This document shows positions 35,501 to 45,744 of a DNA stretch of 64,000 bases, one piece after another; positions within the stretch are counted from its first letter, which is position 1, and the number at the start of each line of letters is the position of its first letter. The position numbers and the translations under genes are program-made. The notes below the pieces were generated by a model. That model saw only the letters and a list, made by a program, of their open reading frames with translations. It was not told the DNA's origin and did not search any database. This DNA comes from Polytrichum commune. Taxonomy: Eukaryota; Streptophyta; Polytrichopsida; Polytrichales; Polytrichaceae. The stretch lies in NCBI GenBank assembly GCA_950295325.1, contig OX485804.1, positions 64,946,533 through 65,010,532 on the forward strand, read 5' to 3'.

Positions 35501-36655
35501 AAACCAACCAAAGTGCCTCATCCGTACACTTGTTTTGGAACACATAAAAGAGGCCTCGGATCCGAGGCCTCATTCACAAACTAGTTTACATACTCAAAAC
35601 AAACCAAAGTGCCTCATCCGTACACTTGTTTTGGAACACATAAAAGAGGCCTCGGATCCGAGGCCTCATTCACAAACTAGTTTACATACTCAAAACAAAC
35701 CAAAGTGCCTCATCCGTACACATGTTTTGGAACACATAAAAGAGGCCTCGGATCCGAGGCCTCATTCACAAACTAGTTTACATACTCAAAACAAACCAAA
35801 GTGCCTCTTCCGTACACTTGTTTTGGAACACATAAAAGAGGCCTCGGATCCGAGGCCTCATTCACAAACTAGTTTACATACTCAAAACCAACCAAAGTGC
35901 CTTTTCCGTACACTTGTTTTGGAACACATAAAAGAGGCCTCGGATCCGAGGCCTCATTCACAAACTAGTTTACATCCTCAAAACAAACCAAAGTTTCTCA
36001 TCCGTACACATGTTTTGGAACACATAAAAGAGGCCTCGGATCCGAGGCCTCATTCACAAACTAGTTTACATACTCAAAACCAACCAAAGTGCCTTTTCCA
36101 TACACTTGTTTTGGAACACATAAAAGAGGCCTCGGATCCGAGGCCTCATTCACAAACTAGTTTACATCCTCAAAACAAACCAAAGTGCCTCATCCGTACA
36201 CATGTTTTGGAACACATAAAAGAGGCCTCGGATCCGAGGCCTCATTCACAAACTAGTTTACATACTCAAAACCAACCAAAGTGCCTCATCCGTACACTTG
36301 TTTTGGAACACATAAAAGAGGCCTCGGATCCGAGGCCTCATTCACAAACTAGTTTACATACTCAAAACAAACCAAAGTGCCTCATCCGTACACTTTATTT
36401 GGAACACATAAAAGAGGCCTCGGTTCCGAGGCCTCATTCGCAAACTAGTTTACATACTCAAAACAAACCAAAGTGCCTCTTCCGTACACTTGTTTTGGAA
36501 CACATAAAAGAGGCCTCGGATCCGAGGCCTCATTCACAAACTAGTTTACATCCTCAAAAACAAGCAAAGTGCCTCATTCATACAAGTTATACTTTGAATC
36601 AAAAAACCTCAAGTGGCCTCAGCCGAGAGGCCTCGGATCCGAGGCCTCACACACA
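26517..36655. repeat. 96-bp palindrome units with higher-order structure (about 100 copies)
   Basis: Each unit reads palindrome, CATTCACAAACTAGTTTACA, TACTCAAAAC(A/C)AACCAAAGTG, CCTCATCCGTACAC, TTGTTTTGGAACACATAAAA. Variants (CCTTTTCCATACAC, CATCCTCAAAAC, GTTCTGGACC) recur in fixed order, and 117-bp units with TTTCATACAAGTTATAC recur at about 28735, 30003 and 31271, revealing a 1268-bp higher-order unit. An eight-unit, 768-bp higher-order period is visible between about 34095 and 34863. Confidence 0.93.
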
Positions 36656-36728
36656 AACTAGTTTACATACTCAGAACCAACCAAAGTGCCTCATAAAGAC
36701 ATGCCTAACCAAGTTACTTGTTACATGG

Positions 36729-36750
36729 CCCACGGGCGTTCACCCGTGGG
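36729..36750. repeat. CACGGGTG hairpin 3 at the right edge of the 96-bp block
   Basis: CCCACGGGCG and CACCCGTGGG around TT, with lead-in CCTAACCAAGTTACTTGTTA. It marks the switch from 96-bp to 307-bp units. Confidence 0.75.
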
Positions 36751-36840
36751 GCACAAGGCAGAGAGCAAGGAATCAAAAATGGAAGAAAGTTGACATTCCA
36801 TTAGTTTGAGAAATCAAGAACCTCACCTCTCTCAAAACTT

Positions 36841-38230
36841 TACCTCTCACATACTCAAACTTACACAAATATGAGGCCTCAGATCCGAGGCCTCTTCCCC
36901 TAGCTCTTTCTTATGCACTACACAAAACAAGACAAGGCCGAGAGCAATTGATGTGCACATAACATTTTGATTTTTCAAGCACAAACCTACCCACAAATAA
37001 GAGGCCTCGGATCCGAGGCCTCTTCCTATCGCTCCCACTTATGGACTACACAATAGAAGAAATGGCCGAGAGCAAGAAATCAAGAAAGCAAGAAAGTCGA
37101 CATTCCATTAGTTTGAGAAATCAAGAACCTCGCCTCTCTCAAAACCCTACCTTTCACATACTCAAACTTACACAAATATGAGGCCTCGGATCCGAGGCCT
37201 CTTCCCCTAGCTCATGCTTGTGCACTACAGAAAACGAGCCAAGGCCGAGAGCAATTGATGTGCACATAACATTTTGATTTTTCAAGCACAAACCTACCCA
37301 CAAATAAGAGGCCTCGGATCCGAGGCCTCTTCCTATGGCTCCCACTTATGCACTACACAATAGAATAAATGGCCGAGAGCAAAGAATCAAGAAAGCAAGA
37401 AAGTTGACATTCCATTAGTTTGAGAAATCAAGAACCTCACCTCTCTCAAAACCCTACCTCTCACATACTCAAACTTACACAAATATGAGGCCTCGGATCC
37501 GAGGCCTCTTCCCCTAGCTCTTTCTTATGCACTACACAAAACAAGACAAGGCCGAGAGCAATTGATGTGCACATAACATTTTGATTTTTCAAGCACAAAC
37601 CTACCCACAAATAAAAGACCTCGGATCCGAGGCCTTTTCCTATGGCTCCCACTTATGCACTACACAATAGAAGAAACGGCCGAGAGCAAGGCATCAAGAA
37701 AGCAAGAAAGTCGACATTCCATTAGGTTGAGAAATCAAGAACCTCGCCTCTCTCAAAACCCTACCTTTCACATACTCAAACTTACACAAATATGAAGCCT
37801 CGGATCCGAGGCCTCTTCCCCTAGCTCGTTCTTGTGCACTACACAAAACGAGCCAAGGCCAAGAGCAATTGATGTGCACATAACATTTTGATTTTTCAAG
37901 CACAAACCTACCCACAAATAAGAGGCCTCGGATCCGAGGCCTCTTCCTATGGCTCCCACTTATGCACTACACAATAGAAGAAATGGCCGAGAGCAAGGAA
38001 TCAAGAAAGCAAGAAAGTCGACATTCCATTTGTTTGAGAAATCAAGAACCTCGCCTCTCTCAAAACCCTACCTTTCACATACTCAAACTTACACAAATAT
38101 GAGGCCTCGGATCCGAGGCCTCTTCCCCTAGCTCATTCTTGTGCACTACACAATATGAGACAAGGCCGAGAGCAACATGATGTGCACATAACCTTTTGAT
38201 TTTTCAAGCACAAACATACCTTTCCTGACA
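36841..38230. repeat. 307-bp double-palindrome units (about 4.5 copies)
   Basis: Four copies at exact 307-bp spacing (homologous points 36847, 37154, 37461, 37768) and a partial fifth. Each has two palindromes in alternating contexts (ACAAATATGAGGCC and ACAAATAAGAGGCC) separated by GGCCGAGAGCAATTGATGTG and followed by a GAAAGTCGACATTCCATTAG-type spacer. The short minus-strand frames inside the units are repeat artefacts. Spacer words are shared with the 127-bp units on the far side. Confidence 0.92.
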
Positions 38231-38313
38231 TGTTCCTAAACCCAAATCAGGACAAGGCCAAAAGCAAGTCAAGCTGATATTCCAAATACTATGAGAAATC
38301 AAGGTGATAGAAA

Positions 38314-38718
38314 TTAAGCAAAAACGTTGGCGAACATAGCTTGGCCGAGATCCCGACACCTTACCAGAATTTGGAGTATGCCCTCCACTGAAGCCCCTAT
38401 ATTGGCGCCACTATCTTCCGAGGTCCCGTCCTTTGTCGGCGTTATTGGAGTGCTTCTCGAATCTCTGAGGTTTACTTGCGCCATTCCTCTCCCACGGCCA
38501 CGCCCTCGCCTTGATGTTTGTTGTGTTCCGCCCGCCTTGCTTCGCTGAAATCTTGAAGCAGGGGTCACAACATCCACTCTTAGGGTTTCTGCGCATGGGT
38601 CTCCTCCTTCAGCTCTTTCGCGGCCTCCCAACAAATTTGATTTCAGATCTTCCTTTGCCGCTTTCCTCTTGGACGCCTTCATTTTTTCTCTTGCTTGAAT
38701 CGTTGGTTGTCCCGACAT
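38314..38718 (-). CDS. small basic ORF downstream of the basic two-exon gene
   Basis: A 134-codon frame whose ATG lies about seven bases beyond the stop of the upstream two-exon ORF, same strand. Features: Lys/Arg-rich start (EKMKASKRKAAKEDLKS), an RGRGRGRG stretch and an otherwise polar, disordered-looking chain. The tight spacing suggests it is the frameshifted or alternatively spliced C-terminal part of the same gene and not an independent cistron. No family recognised. Confidence 0.4.
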   Translation of the reverse strand: MSGQPTIQAREKMKASKRKAAKEDLKSNLLGGRERAEGGDPCAETLRVDVVTPASRFQRSKAGGTQQTSRRGRGRGRGMAQVNLRDSRSTPITPTKDGTSEDSGANIGASVEGILQILVRCRDLGQAMFANVFA

Positions 38719-38724
38719 CGGTTC

Positions 38725-39313
38725 TCACTCTTCTAACGCCTTCTCAATTTGTTGTGCTACCTCCTTGTTGTCTTCTTCGTAGATATTTCCACTATCTCCA
38801 CTCCCCCCTTCTTCCTATATTTAAGATAAAACAATGTTTATAACAATGATGACAAACCATAATATCTAAAAGAAAAGTTGTTTCACAGTTGAATATGTTC
38901 TACCATTTTTATTATGTGCTCAAACAACTGAATATATGGAGAACCCGAAGAATACGTACGACACTTGTAGAGTTTGTTTCTTTGCGTGAGTCCTCTTGGA
39001 TGCTGTCGTTTCCCAACTCCTCCACTTCTGCCATTGGTTGTGCTTTACTTCCGTCCGCCTCTTCTACAATCGGTGATAAATGAAAAGGCCGAATCCCACA
39101 GTCTAGCCTCCACGAAGGTTTCCGTAGGTCCTTTATGCTTTGGCTCAAATCCTCGGGCGTCCCACGGCCCTCGATTGGCGCTTTCCTTGCCTGTGACTTT
39201 TGTGTCCTCACTGTCTTTCTCTTCTTATCAGTGTAATGTGTAGACAATCGCCTCCTCTTCTTTTTCTTAGATGGTTCCGTTGTCGGAGGTTGTGAATTGC
39301 CTATTTCCTTCAT
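38725..39313 (-). CDS. basic nuclear-looking protein, two exons, MULE cargo
   Basis: Exon 1 is 39313-38960 and exon 2 38814-38725, joined in phase 0 across a 145-nt intron with a GTACGT donor. The product is about 147 residues: a strongly basic N-terminus (PSKKKKRRRLSTHYTDKKRK) that is a convincing nuclear localisation and possibly DNA-binding segment, then a neutral middle, then an acidic tail (EEDNKEVAQQIEKALEE). I recognise no family. It is transcribed divergently from the transposase across about 280 bp and toward the palindrome array, so the two genes may share a promoter region. Confidence 0.5.
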
Positions 39314-39632
39314 GTGTTCAACCCTCCCGCAATTCAGACCTATTCGCTCTATTTCCTTTCCACAACCTCACCACATCAAACTCACACATTGGAAAGAAAG
39401 TGAGCAATCGCATTCTTCTCAGTATATAATTGCAATACCTCCCGATGGGAGGCGCGCTTTACTATCTGACAACCATCTTTGTAATTAGGGGTATCTTTTT
39501 TTAGGATGCCTGACAGTTTTGTCTCCTTCCTGATATTCATGCGTATTTGTTTATAACTTCATCATCATCACCATTCTCCTTCTCTATGCATCTTTGCATC
39601 TTTGTTCCTTCACGTTTGCTTTCTCTGCCTTC
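39314..39632. promoter_or_regulatory. bidirectional intergenic region between cargo gene and transposase
   Basis: The interval separates two divergent start codons. A TATATAAT word at about 39422-39429 is suitably placed for the plus-strand gene. No palindrome copies occur here. Assigned by layout only. Confidence 0.3.
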
Positions 39633-42600
39633 ATGGCTTCCACCTCAATTCTTCCTCCCGTCTCTGAGATGGCCGAACTTCGTTCACATGGCATCGGGGT
39701 CCCTATTATATTCCCCATTGGTGCACAAGGTATTGTTGTTGTCTCGGAGCTTCATCTTAGCATTAGGTTCTCTTTGAAAGCTAGTACAATATGGGTAGAG
39801 CGTGAGATCTACCATCCTGATACTGGATTGCTCGTTCATACCTTCCATGAGACCTCCAAGGTAACTGACAATGGCAATGTAGTGTGGGAGCTTGGCGCGG
39901 GAAAGTATAGGGTTTGTGGCTGGCCAGATTCTCAGATGGGAGTGTCAACAGAAATCCTTCCTCCTCTTCGATCATCCACTGTTGCCTTTAGCACACCCCC
40001 GGTAATAAGCGTCAAGACCGAGCCTGGTGTAGACAACGTTATAGACTTGTCTGATTCTTCGAGTGAAGATGTACCAGTGCATAAGGCTGCTGTCCATGAT
40101 TCCCCTCATTTGTTTCCCTTTGCATCCTACGTAACGCCTTCTCCATCTAGCTCTGTCCCTTCAACTACTTCGGTCCCTACATCTAAACCTCCTCAAACTA
40201 TTGTTCAATGTCTTCGTCGTCTTGGCTCTATGCCCGGTAGTAAGAACGTCCTCAAGAAAATAGATTACGATAAAATCAAAATCCAAGAAGTTAATCACCT
40301 TCCCCCTCGTTTCGATGGCACCCAGTTATTTGTCCTCCCTGCAGCAGAAGTCTCTTCATCTCAAACCAGGGCCAAGTCGTTGGACGGCATGGACAAGCAA
40401 TATGATGGCCATGTTTGGACTAAGACTCAAACCACCAACATTACAAACGACGTTGGCCTTGCATTTTGTTCCTCTACCTGTGTTGGCCATCTCCAATGCC
40501 AAAACCCGAGTTGTGATTACCTTCAACGCGCCCATCGTACCTCTAAGGTCAATGACACAGAATTTGAAGGTTTCACTAAAGATCCTTTCCCTCTCTCTGG
40601 CATTGTGCCATCCGGATCTACTTTTGTCTGCAGGATTTGTAAAGAGCCTCCCAAATGCATTGCACTATGCGAGGCCAAAATCTTCTACGTCCATGGGAAG
40701 GAGTCATCCCAAAGAGCCTACATTCATCTCGGTTCTCATCAACATCCAGTGAAGGTTGGAGACTGCAGAGACAGTCGGAAGCGTATCAATGCACTTCTTG
40801 AGGAGCACGTTGAACGTACGCCTCAAGCCACCCACAGCAAGATCGTCCTTGAAGCTAGCAAGGACATTGTTGGTGAGTTTCTCCTTTATGGCGATAATGA
40901 CACACACCGTCTCTTCTCTTTAAAAGAGCTTGAACCTGTTTTTGAGAGCTGTAGAGAGTTGAATTCCCCAAACCTTCGCTCTAAGGTTACCTCTTTCAAA
41001 TATTTGCGGAGGTTTGGTGTTATGGATGGCATCGCGAAGCTCCGAGGCATTAGCAATTGGGCCTACGTCCAACGGAACCAATTCCCAGGATAAGGTGACA
41101 ATACAGACAAGGTGTTCGTCTTCAAGATGTCGGAGGTTGGTCCTGGAAGTGGAGTGGATTTGGTTCGTCGGATGCAACCGGGTGGGGACCTGGAGAACGC
41201 GTGGATGATGTCCGATCACGTGAAGCGGGTCAAAGGGTGGACCACCATGGCCGCTCATGTGTACGATGGGACTTATCAACGGGTCATGACCATTTCATGT
41301 TGTGATTTCCAATCGGAGAATAAGGATGCCCAAGTTCTCTTCTGGCAGAACCTCAACCACGTCATGGCCCGACACGGTATCCCACATCCAAACTTTATAG
41401 GCTTCATGGCGGACAGTGCCCAAGCCAATTGGAACGCTGTTCGCATTGTGTATGGTTTAGGGGATCCCAAAGTTCCAATGGAGGGTCGTGAGCGCATTTG
41501 TTTTTTCCATTGGAAACAATCGCTCGAAAAACATACGAAATCGTATATAAAGCATGAGTTACAAGACCAACATAGACATCTTTGCCTTCAATATCGAAAT
41601 GCGTCATCTATGGAAGAGGTTGAGACTACGTACCTAGCTATCAAGGCTTGGTGGGCGTCATCGAATTGTACAAGTGAGGACGGTCTCAAGCATCTTCAGC
41701 TCTGGCTTGCTTTTTGGCACTTCCGCTACCTTCAATGGGGTGGTTTCATGGAATTGGTACATCTCCTTTATAATTCATTATTGGTTTTTCTTGGATTTGA
41801 TTTCCTCTCTCTGTACATTTATATTAATACTTGATTTCTCCAATCAGGAAAAGGTTTTAACCCAAGACCAATTGGCCGAGATGCCGTCGTGCAATCTTGC
41901 GGAGTCCGTCCACAACAAGTGGCTTCAAGCCTCCGGCAACAAGGGTGGAGATCTATACGTGGCTACGGTTGACGACTACATTCGCGCCTTCTTACAAGTT
42001 GTTGCATACTACCAGTTCCTTAAAGGTAGAATTGGCGGAGATGGTCCAAGCAAAGAAGAACTAAAGCTCAGGGGTGCTCAACGTCGAGCTCAGCGTACTG
42101 ACGACCCCACAGTGTTGCAGAAGGTCTTGCTTGACATGTCCGGTGGGGAAGAATTTTGCACTCGCGATCCACACCTTGAGGGCGCCGAGGTGTTTGGATC
42201 GCAGAAGCGAAGACCAGACACTCCAATTGGTGATGATGGCGAGACCCACCGCCCCGATACCGTGAACTTCTCTCGCCCTCCCCCCGGTAAGCGTGTCACT
42301 CGATCTCAACCAGAAACACTACCCACTATCATTGAGGAGTCTTCCCCCTCTGTACAAGAGGTTCAAGTGCCTTCACCTGCAAGACTTGGTTTCCAGCGTG
42401 TCACTGCCGTGCAAGAAACCAAAGTAGATGTCTCTCTTTGGCATATTGCCCGCATACCCTATACATCTGGGAAGTCTTGTTGGGCTAATCATGCGGGCAC
42501 GAAGAAGAAGTGCACCGCAAGAATCGTCACTAATAATAAGAGCGTCCCTGCGCTGACCTACACCGGTATGTGGCATCATTACAAACTCCAATCTATGAAG

Positions 42601-43305
42601 CGCACGGACTTTGTCTTTTGCCCAGACGACATTGAGCGTTGCGTGAAGGGCCCTCGTCGGAAATGGGTCATGCAGTTCTCTGCTGATGACCAGAAGCCTC
42701 CTATTCCCCCAATCTGGCCCGTGAAGATTGGTACCAACCTCACCCGCTCGGAGATCTTCGCCCTTGAGAACGCAGGTTTTCAACTCCCACCAAAGGAGCG
42801 CATCACACCGACTCAACTCTTCACCAACTCTGCTCCCCCGCTGGATATGTCTGGAATCCGTGTTCCAGAAAACCCCGACATGATCCCTCCGACAAGATTG
42901 TCCAAGCTTGTTCGGCGATCCAGCAGCGCACCTTCGGCAAAGCAGAGGCAGATGGTGGCCTCTGCTGAAGCTGTGCATGGTGCCGTTCTGAAGTTAACTA
43001 TGATCCCTCAACCGGGATTTGGTTGCATTATCACACTGCAGTCCAAATCAGAACCCCAACCACCGATCTACCAAATGACAGTCAGTTCTCTTCCAGAGTG
43101 CAACTGCGCATACTTCTTGGATATGATTTCCAAGTTCAGCCGCAAACGAAATTCTTATCTGAATTGTAAGCATTTGTATTACATTTTCATCAAGGTTTCT
43201 AATTTGGATGCGGAAGTGAATTTGTTCATTCACGCCTCGACATTTAGCTTCAACGAAGTCAAACTCTTCCTCGAAGGGGGTCTTTTGACAAAGTCTACTT
43301 CTTAG
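39633..43305 (+). CDS. MULE-type transposase with SIM-like motif, zinc clusters, DDE core and SWIM finger (one stop)
   Basis: Exon 1 is 39633-41756 and exon 2 41848-43305, phase 0 across a 91-nt GT-AG intron; an upstream in-frame ATG exists at 39594. The product is about 1193 residues. In order: SUMO-interaction-like VIDLSDSSSED (about 135-146); Cys/His cluster CVGHLQCQNPSCDY (about 284-297) and CRICKEPPKCIALC (about 333-346); the MULE catalytic region with D in VYDGTYQRVMTI (about 543), D in FMADSAQANWNAV (about 593), then CFFHWKQSLEKH (about 625); and a SWIM-type finger CNC...CKH near 1124-1150. This domain order (zinc finger, DDE, SWIM) is that of Mutator-like transposases, which act on the element ends in the nucleus. 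One TAA at 41091-41093 interrupts exon 1; the frame is otherwise open, indicating recent inactivation. Confidence 0.82.
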
Positions 43306-43466
43306 GATTTATCTCAGCCTAGCAGTACTTTGGGCTATGATATATGTATCCATTTCTGGACCTCTTGTGAAGCAATAATTGATTGATATAATAAAGGTAT
43401 AATCTCAATGATTATTTTTATTTGCTTCAAAATTTTGTATTACAATGCTTCCTATGTCTATCAACT

Positions 43467-43916
43467 CTATTTCCGTTTTGCATACTTCTTAGATGATTGC
43501 GAGGGAGGTGGACCCGGTCGAAGCAAATCCATATAAGAAACTGTCTTATCTCTCTTTCGATCCTTCAGCGGAAGATGATGTGGCGTCATTCCTCTCATCC
43601 GTTCGCGAAATGAAAGAGACTTCAAAGATTCCCCTTCCACCTTCACCTCCTCCTCTGTTTCGTTCGATTTGTCTTCATCCAAATCAGCATCCTTCTCCGG
43701 CACATCCTCCTACCTGTTTTCTTTTTTCTCATATTTTTTTTGCTCCTCCTGTATCCTCCACCTCCATGCTTGTGTAGATTGCGAAAATGGAGTCAGCTCG
43801 TAGTCATCACTACTTCGATTTCCAGCAGCAAACTGAAATTCCAGCGATGGATTAACCGGAATATGAGGATCTGCTAGACTTCTAATTTCCTTATCCCATC
43901 CTAATCCAGCAAACAT
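43467..43916 (-). CDS. small charged ORF, convergent with the transposase
   Basis: A minus-strand frame from an ATG at 43916 to 43467, about 149 residues, interrupted by one TAG near 43710. The N-terminal part contains MFAGLGWDKEIRSLADPHIP and SQAWRWRIQEEQKKYEKK-like sequence (exact residues TQAWRW). The C-terminal part is acidic (EKDADLDEDKSNETEEE) and ends in a basic SSKKYAKRK tail. Not recognised. It could be the last exon of a longer gene or a further MULE cargo gene. Confidence 0.4.
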
Positions 43917-44760
43917 GTCTCTCTCATCTCCTATTGTGTGCAACTGTATATACAATGATGTTGGGTATGAGTCCAATTTATAATCTATTCGGCCACAAAC
44001 GATAATTGCTAAAGTCTAAGCTATAGAATAGACTCACATATAAGACAAAGAGAAAAGTGATGAATAAAAACCAAGCAAGTTTATTATTTTGATTCCTTTG
44101 TATTTTGATTGACTCATTCTTCAATTATACCAATCTCAAAAAATCCATTTTCATTGATTTTTTCTTGTAGTCATCCTTGGTTTTAATAATTCAACCACCT
44201 CACGGTTTCCAAACTTAATGAGACCATTTCAAATTCAGGGTTTTTATTTTATTTTATGACCTATACATCCCACGGAAATAGGTCCAATTTTTTACTATTA
44301 TTGCCAGATTCTGGAATATTCTTGGTATATTCTTGGCTATTTTGAAATATCCTAATTTTAGTCTGACAAGTTTACTATTTTTATTTCCTCTACGCTCTCC
44401 GCTCTCCAAATCTACGCTCTCCGCTCTACGCTCACATACAAGTGTCGTCCCCATGGTTCTCATGTTTATTTCATCATTTTACATTTGAACTTCCTTAATC
44501 CAAACTTCATATGTATAAGATTTATGAATTTCAAATAAATTATGTATTTATGTATATATAAGTGTGTGGGACCCACCATATAAATGCATTTATTACCTCT
44601 ATAATATGACATTTGGGGGGTCTAGGAGTGTCGTATTAACATTGTCATAGTCGTAGTATAGAGGTAGATTTGAACTAGGAAGTTTGGTTTACGAAATTTG
44701 TGTCATAATATCGAGGTTGTCGTATTATCGAGTGTCGTATTAAAGAGGTAGGACTGTAGC

Positions 44761-45440
44761 TATGTTCGGGGAAAACCGACGGCTAGTTCATTATCAGCCG
44801 ATGGATTTCTCCTCATGGCTGGTCCAAATTTCCAACTATCGGATGGCAATCCGATTGTAATTTCAATCCTCCGGCAATTAGCCGATGGACCAGAAAATGT
44901 CCCAGAAATGTAGCCGATTCTTCTTGTGAGTTATTGGATTTCAGCCGGAAGCATCCAGAGTGTTATTTGTCTGGGGCATCTAATGATGCACTTGAGGAAG
45001 TACCCTAAACCTTAAACTTTTTGAAGTATGCAACCTTTCCATGACCAAATCCAATTGCTTCTATGAAGAATTGGGGGACCCTTGGCCTTCAAGCGGTGAA
45101 GGCATTGCTAGGTTCAATTCCTGCCAAGGATATTAACTCTTCAAATTTAAAGTTTTGAACATGCCTTTCTTTTCACTTATTCAAGATTTTGTACTAAGAA
45201 ATGATTTCTAATAACTTTTCATACATTTTTTAAACAATTAGTGCCGATATGAGTTCCATTTAATCGGATATTGGCCAATGAAAATACGAAAATATAGGCA
45301 ATTGGCCGATTGATTTTACAAAAGACCGGCTCTTGCCGATGTAAGTTGGAAAAAATCCGACCCTTCGTAGCAACTACCGGCAATTAGCCACTAAGGCTTC
45401 AAAAACTTTCCGAACTCTGCCCGGTAGTTACGAACTACAT
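44761..45440. other. non-coding spacer with recurring GCCGAT words
   Basis: No gene. GCCGAT or its close variants occur repeatedly (for example GCCGATGGATTT, TTAGCCGATGG, TTGCCGATG), suggesting a decayed repeat or sub-terminal region of an unidentified element. A short stretch near 45075-45130 (AGCGGTGAAGG and GGTTCAATTCCTGCC) resembles tRNA arms but does not fold into a complete tRNA. Confidence 0.3.
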
Positions 45441-45744
45441 TTATTGTGCCATGTCACTCTACTTTATTGCCAAGTAGATCCCGAAGCAAGATCCAAAGCA
45501 AAATCCGAAGCTAAAAAGTCATTGTTGCCACTCCCCATACTTCCTCTCATGTGGCAACCACTTGCTCATTTGAACCAATGCTATTCATCCAACTCACTAC
45601 CGTTCATGCAAGTTTCCTCTCGTGTGGCAAGGGCCTCAAACAATCAATTACTGGAGCGCTGCAAGGTGGGTGACAAGTGACAGGTGGCAGGTACCCGTAG
45701 GAGCAAATCGGGAACATCGTTGGGAACCAGGCACATTTACGCCT

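Larger units (their letters stand above)
24203..38160. repeat. 14-kb array of a 22-bp perfect palindrome on several satellite units
   Basis: Roughly 120 copies of a palindrome made of two GAGGCCTC boxes flanking GGATCC (most perfect, a few with one change) recur across the interval. They are embedded in four unit types: 127 bp (24203-24860), 117 bp (25795-26165 and scattered), 96 bp (about 26517-36640) and 307 bp with two palindromes each (36841-38160). The palindrome is far better conserved than the spacers. The array sits inside the MULE between the methyltransferase start codon and the basic-protein gene. Long plus-strand frames here (up to 1212 codons) arise because 96 is a multiple of three; they are not evidence of a protein. 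Confidence 0.95.
18849..44451 (+). mobile_element. 25.6-kb MULE carrying a ParB-methyltransferase gene and a palindrome array
   Basis: A perfect 9-bp direct repeat, CATGGTTCT, lies at 18840-18848 and 44452-44460. Directly inside it the left end reads GGGAAACTCAAGTATGTGAG and the complement of the right end GGGGACGACACTTGTATGTG; both continue into AGCGTAGAGCGGAGA and a nearby TTGGAGAGCGG, giving an imperfect inverted repeat of about 50 bp. A further shared word, CCTATTTCCGTGG, lies sub-terminally (about 18939 and, inverted, 44268). A 9-bp duplication with long imperfect inverted ends is typical of Mutator-like elements, and the element encodes a MULE-type transposase. Strand is given as that of the transposase. 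At 25,603 bp it is far larger than typical MULEs (a few kb). Damage to the genes suggests this copy is no longer autonomous. Confidence 0.88.
18151..44758 (-). mobile_element. pogo/Tigger-like non-autonomous element, split by the 25.6-kb MULE
   Basis: The left end reads TACAGTCCTACCTCTTTAAT then ATGACAC; the complement of the right end, from 44758 inward, reads TACAGTCCTACCTCTTTAAT then ACGACAC. Both start with TA-CAG, matching the TA target and CAG termini of Tc1/mariner-pogo elements. Sub-terminal copies of a TCGTATTATCGAGGT-like word recur in both ends (for example about 18190-18212 and 44708-44735). Removing the inner MULE and one copy of its target duplication leaves 996 bp: 18151-18848 plus 44461-44758. 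The only coding remnant is a transposase C-terminus at 18.4-18.8 kb, so the element relied on a relative for mobility. Confidence 0.8.

Noticed and set aside
37154-37345. repeated 63-codon minus-strand ORFs in the 307-bp units
   Set aside because: Same frame reappearing in each satellite copy, with changes at random codon positions; not a gene family.
24203-38160. CRISPR-like array
   Set aside because: The repeated element is the conserved palindrome, but the spacers are themselves repeated and not unique, units are far too long, and the setting is eukaryotic with introns.
45075-45130. possible tRNA gene (GGTTCAATTCCTGCC arm)
   Set aside because: Only the T-arm-like word and a nearby stem are present; the length is too short and no cloverleaf with an anticodon arm can be drawn.
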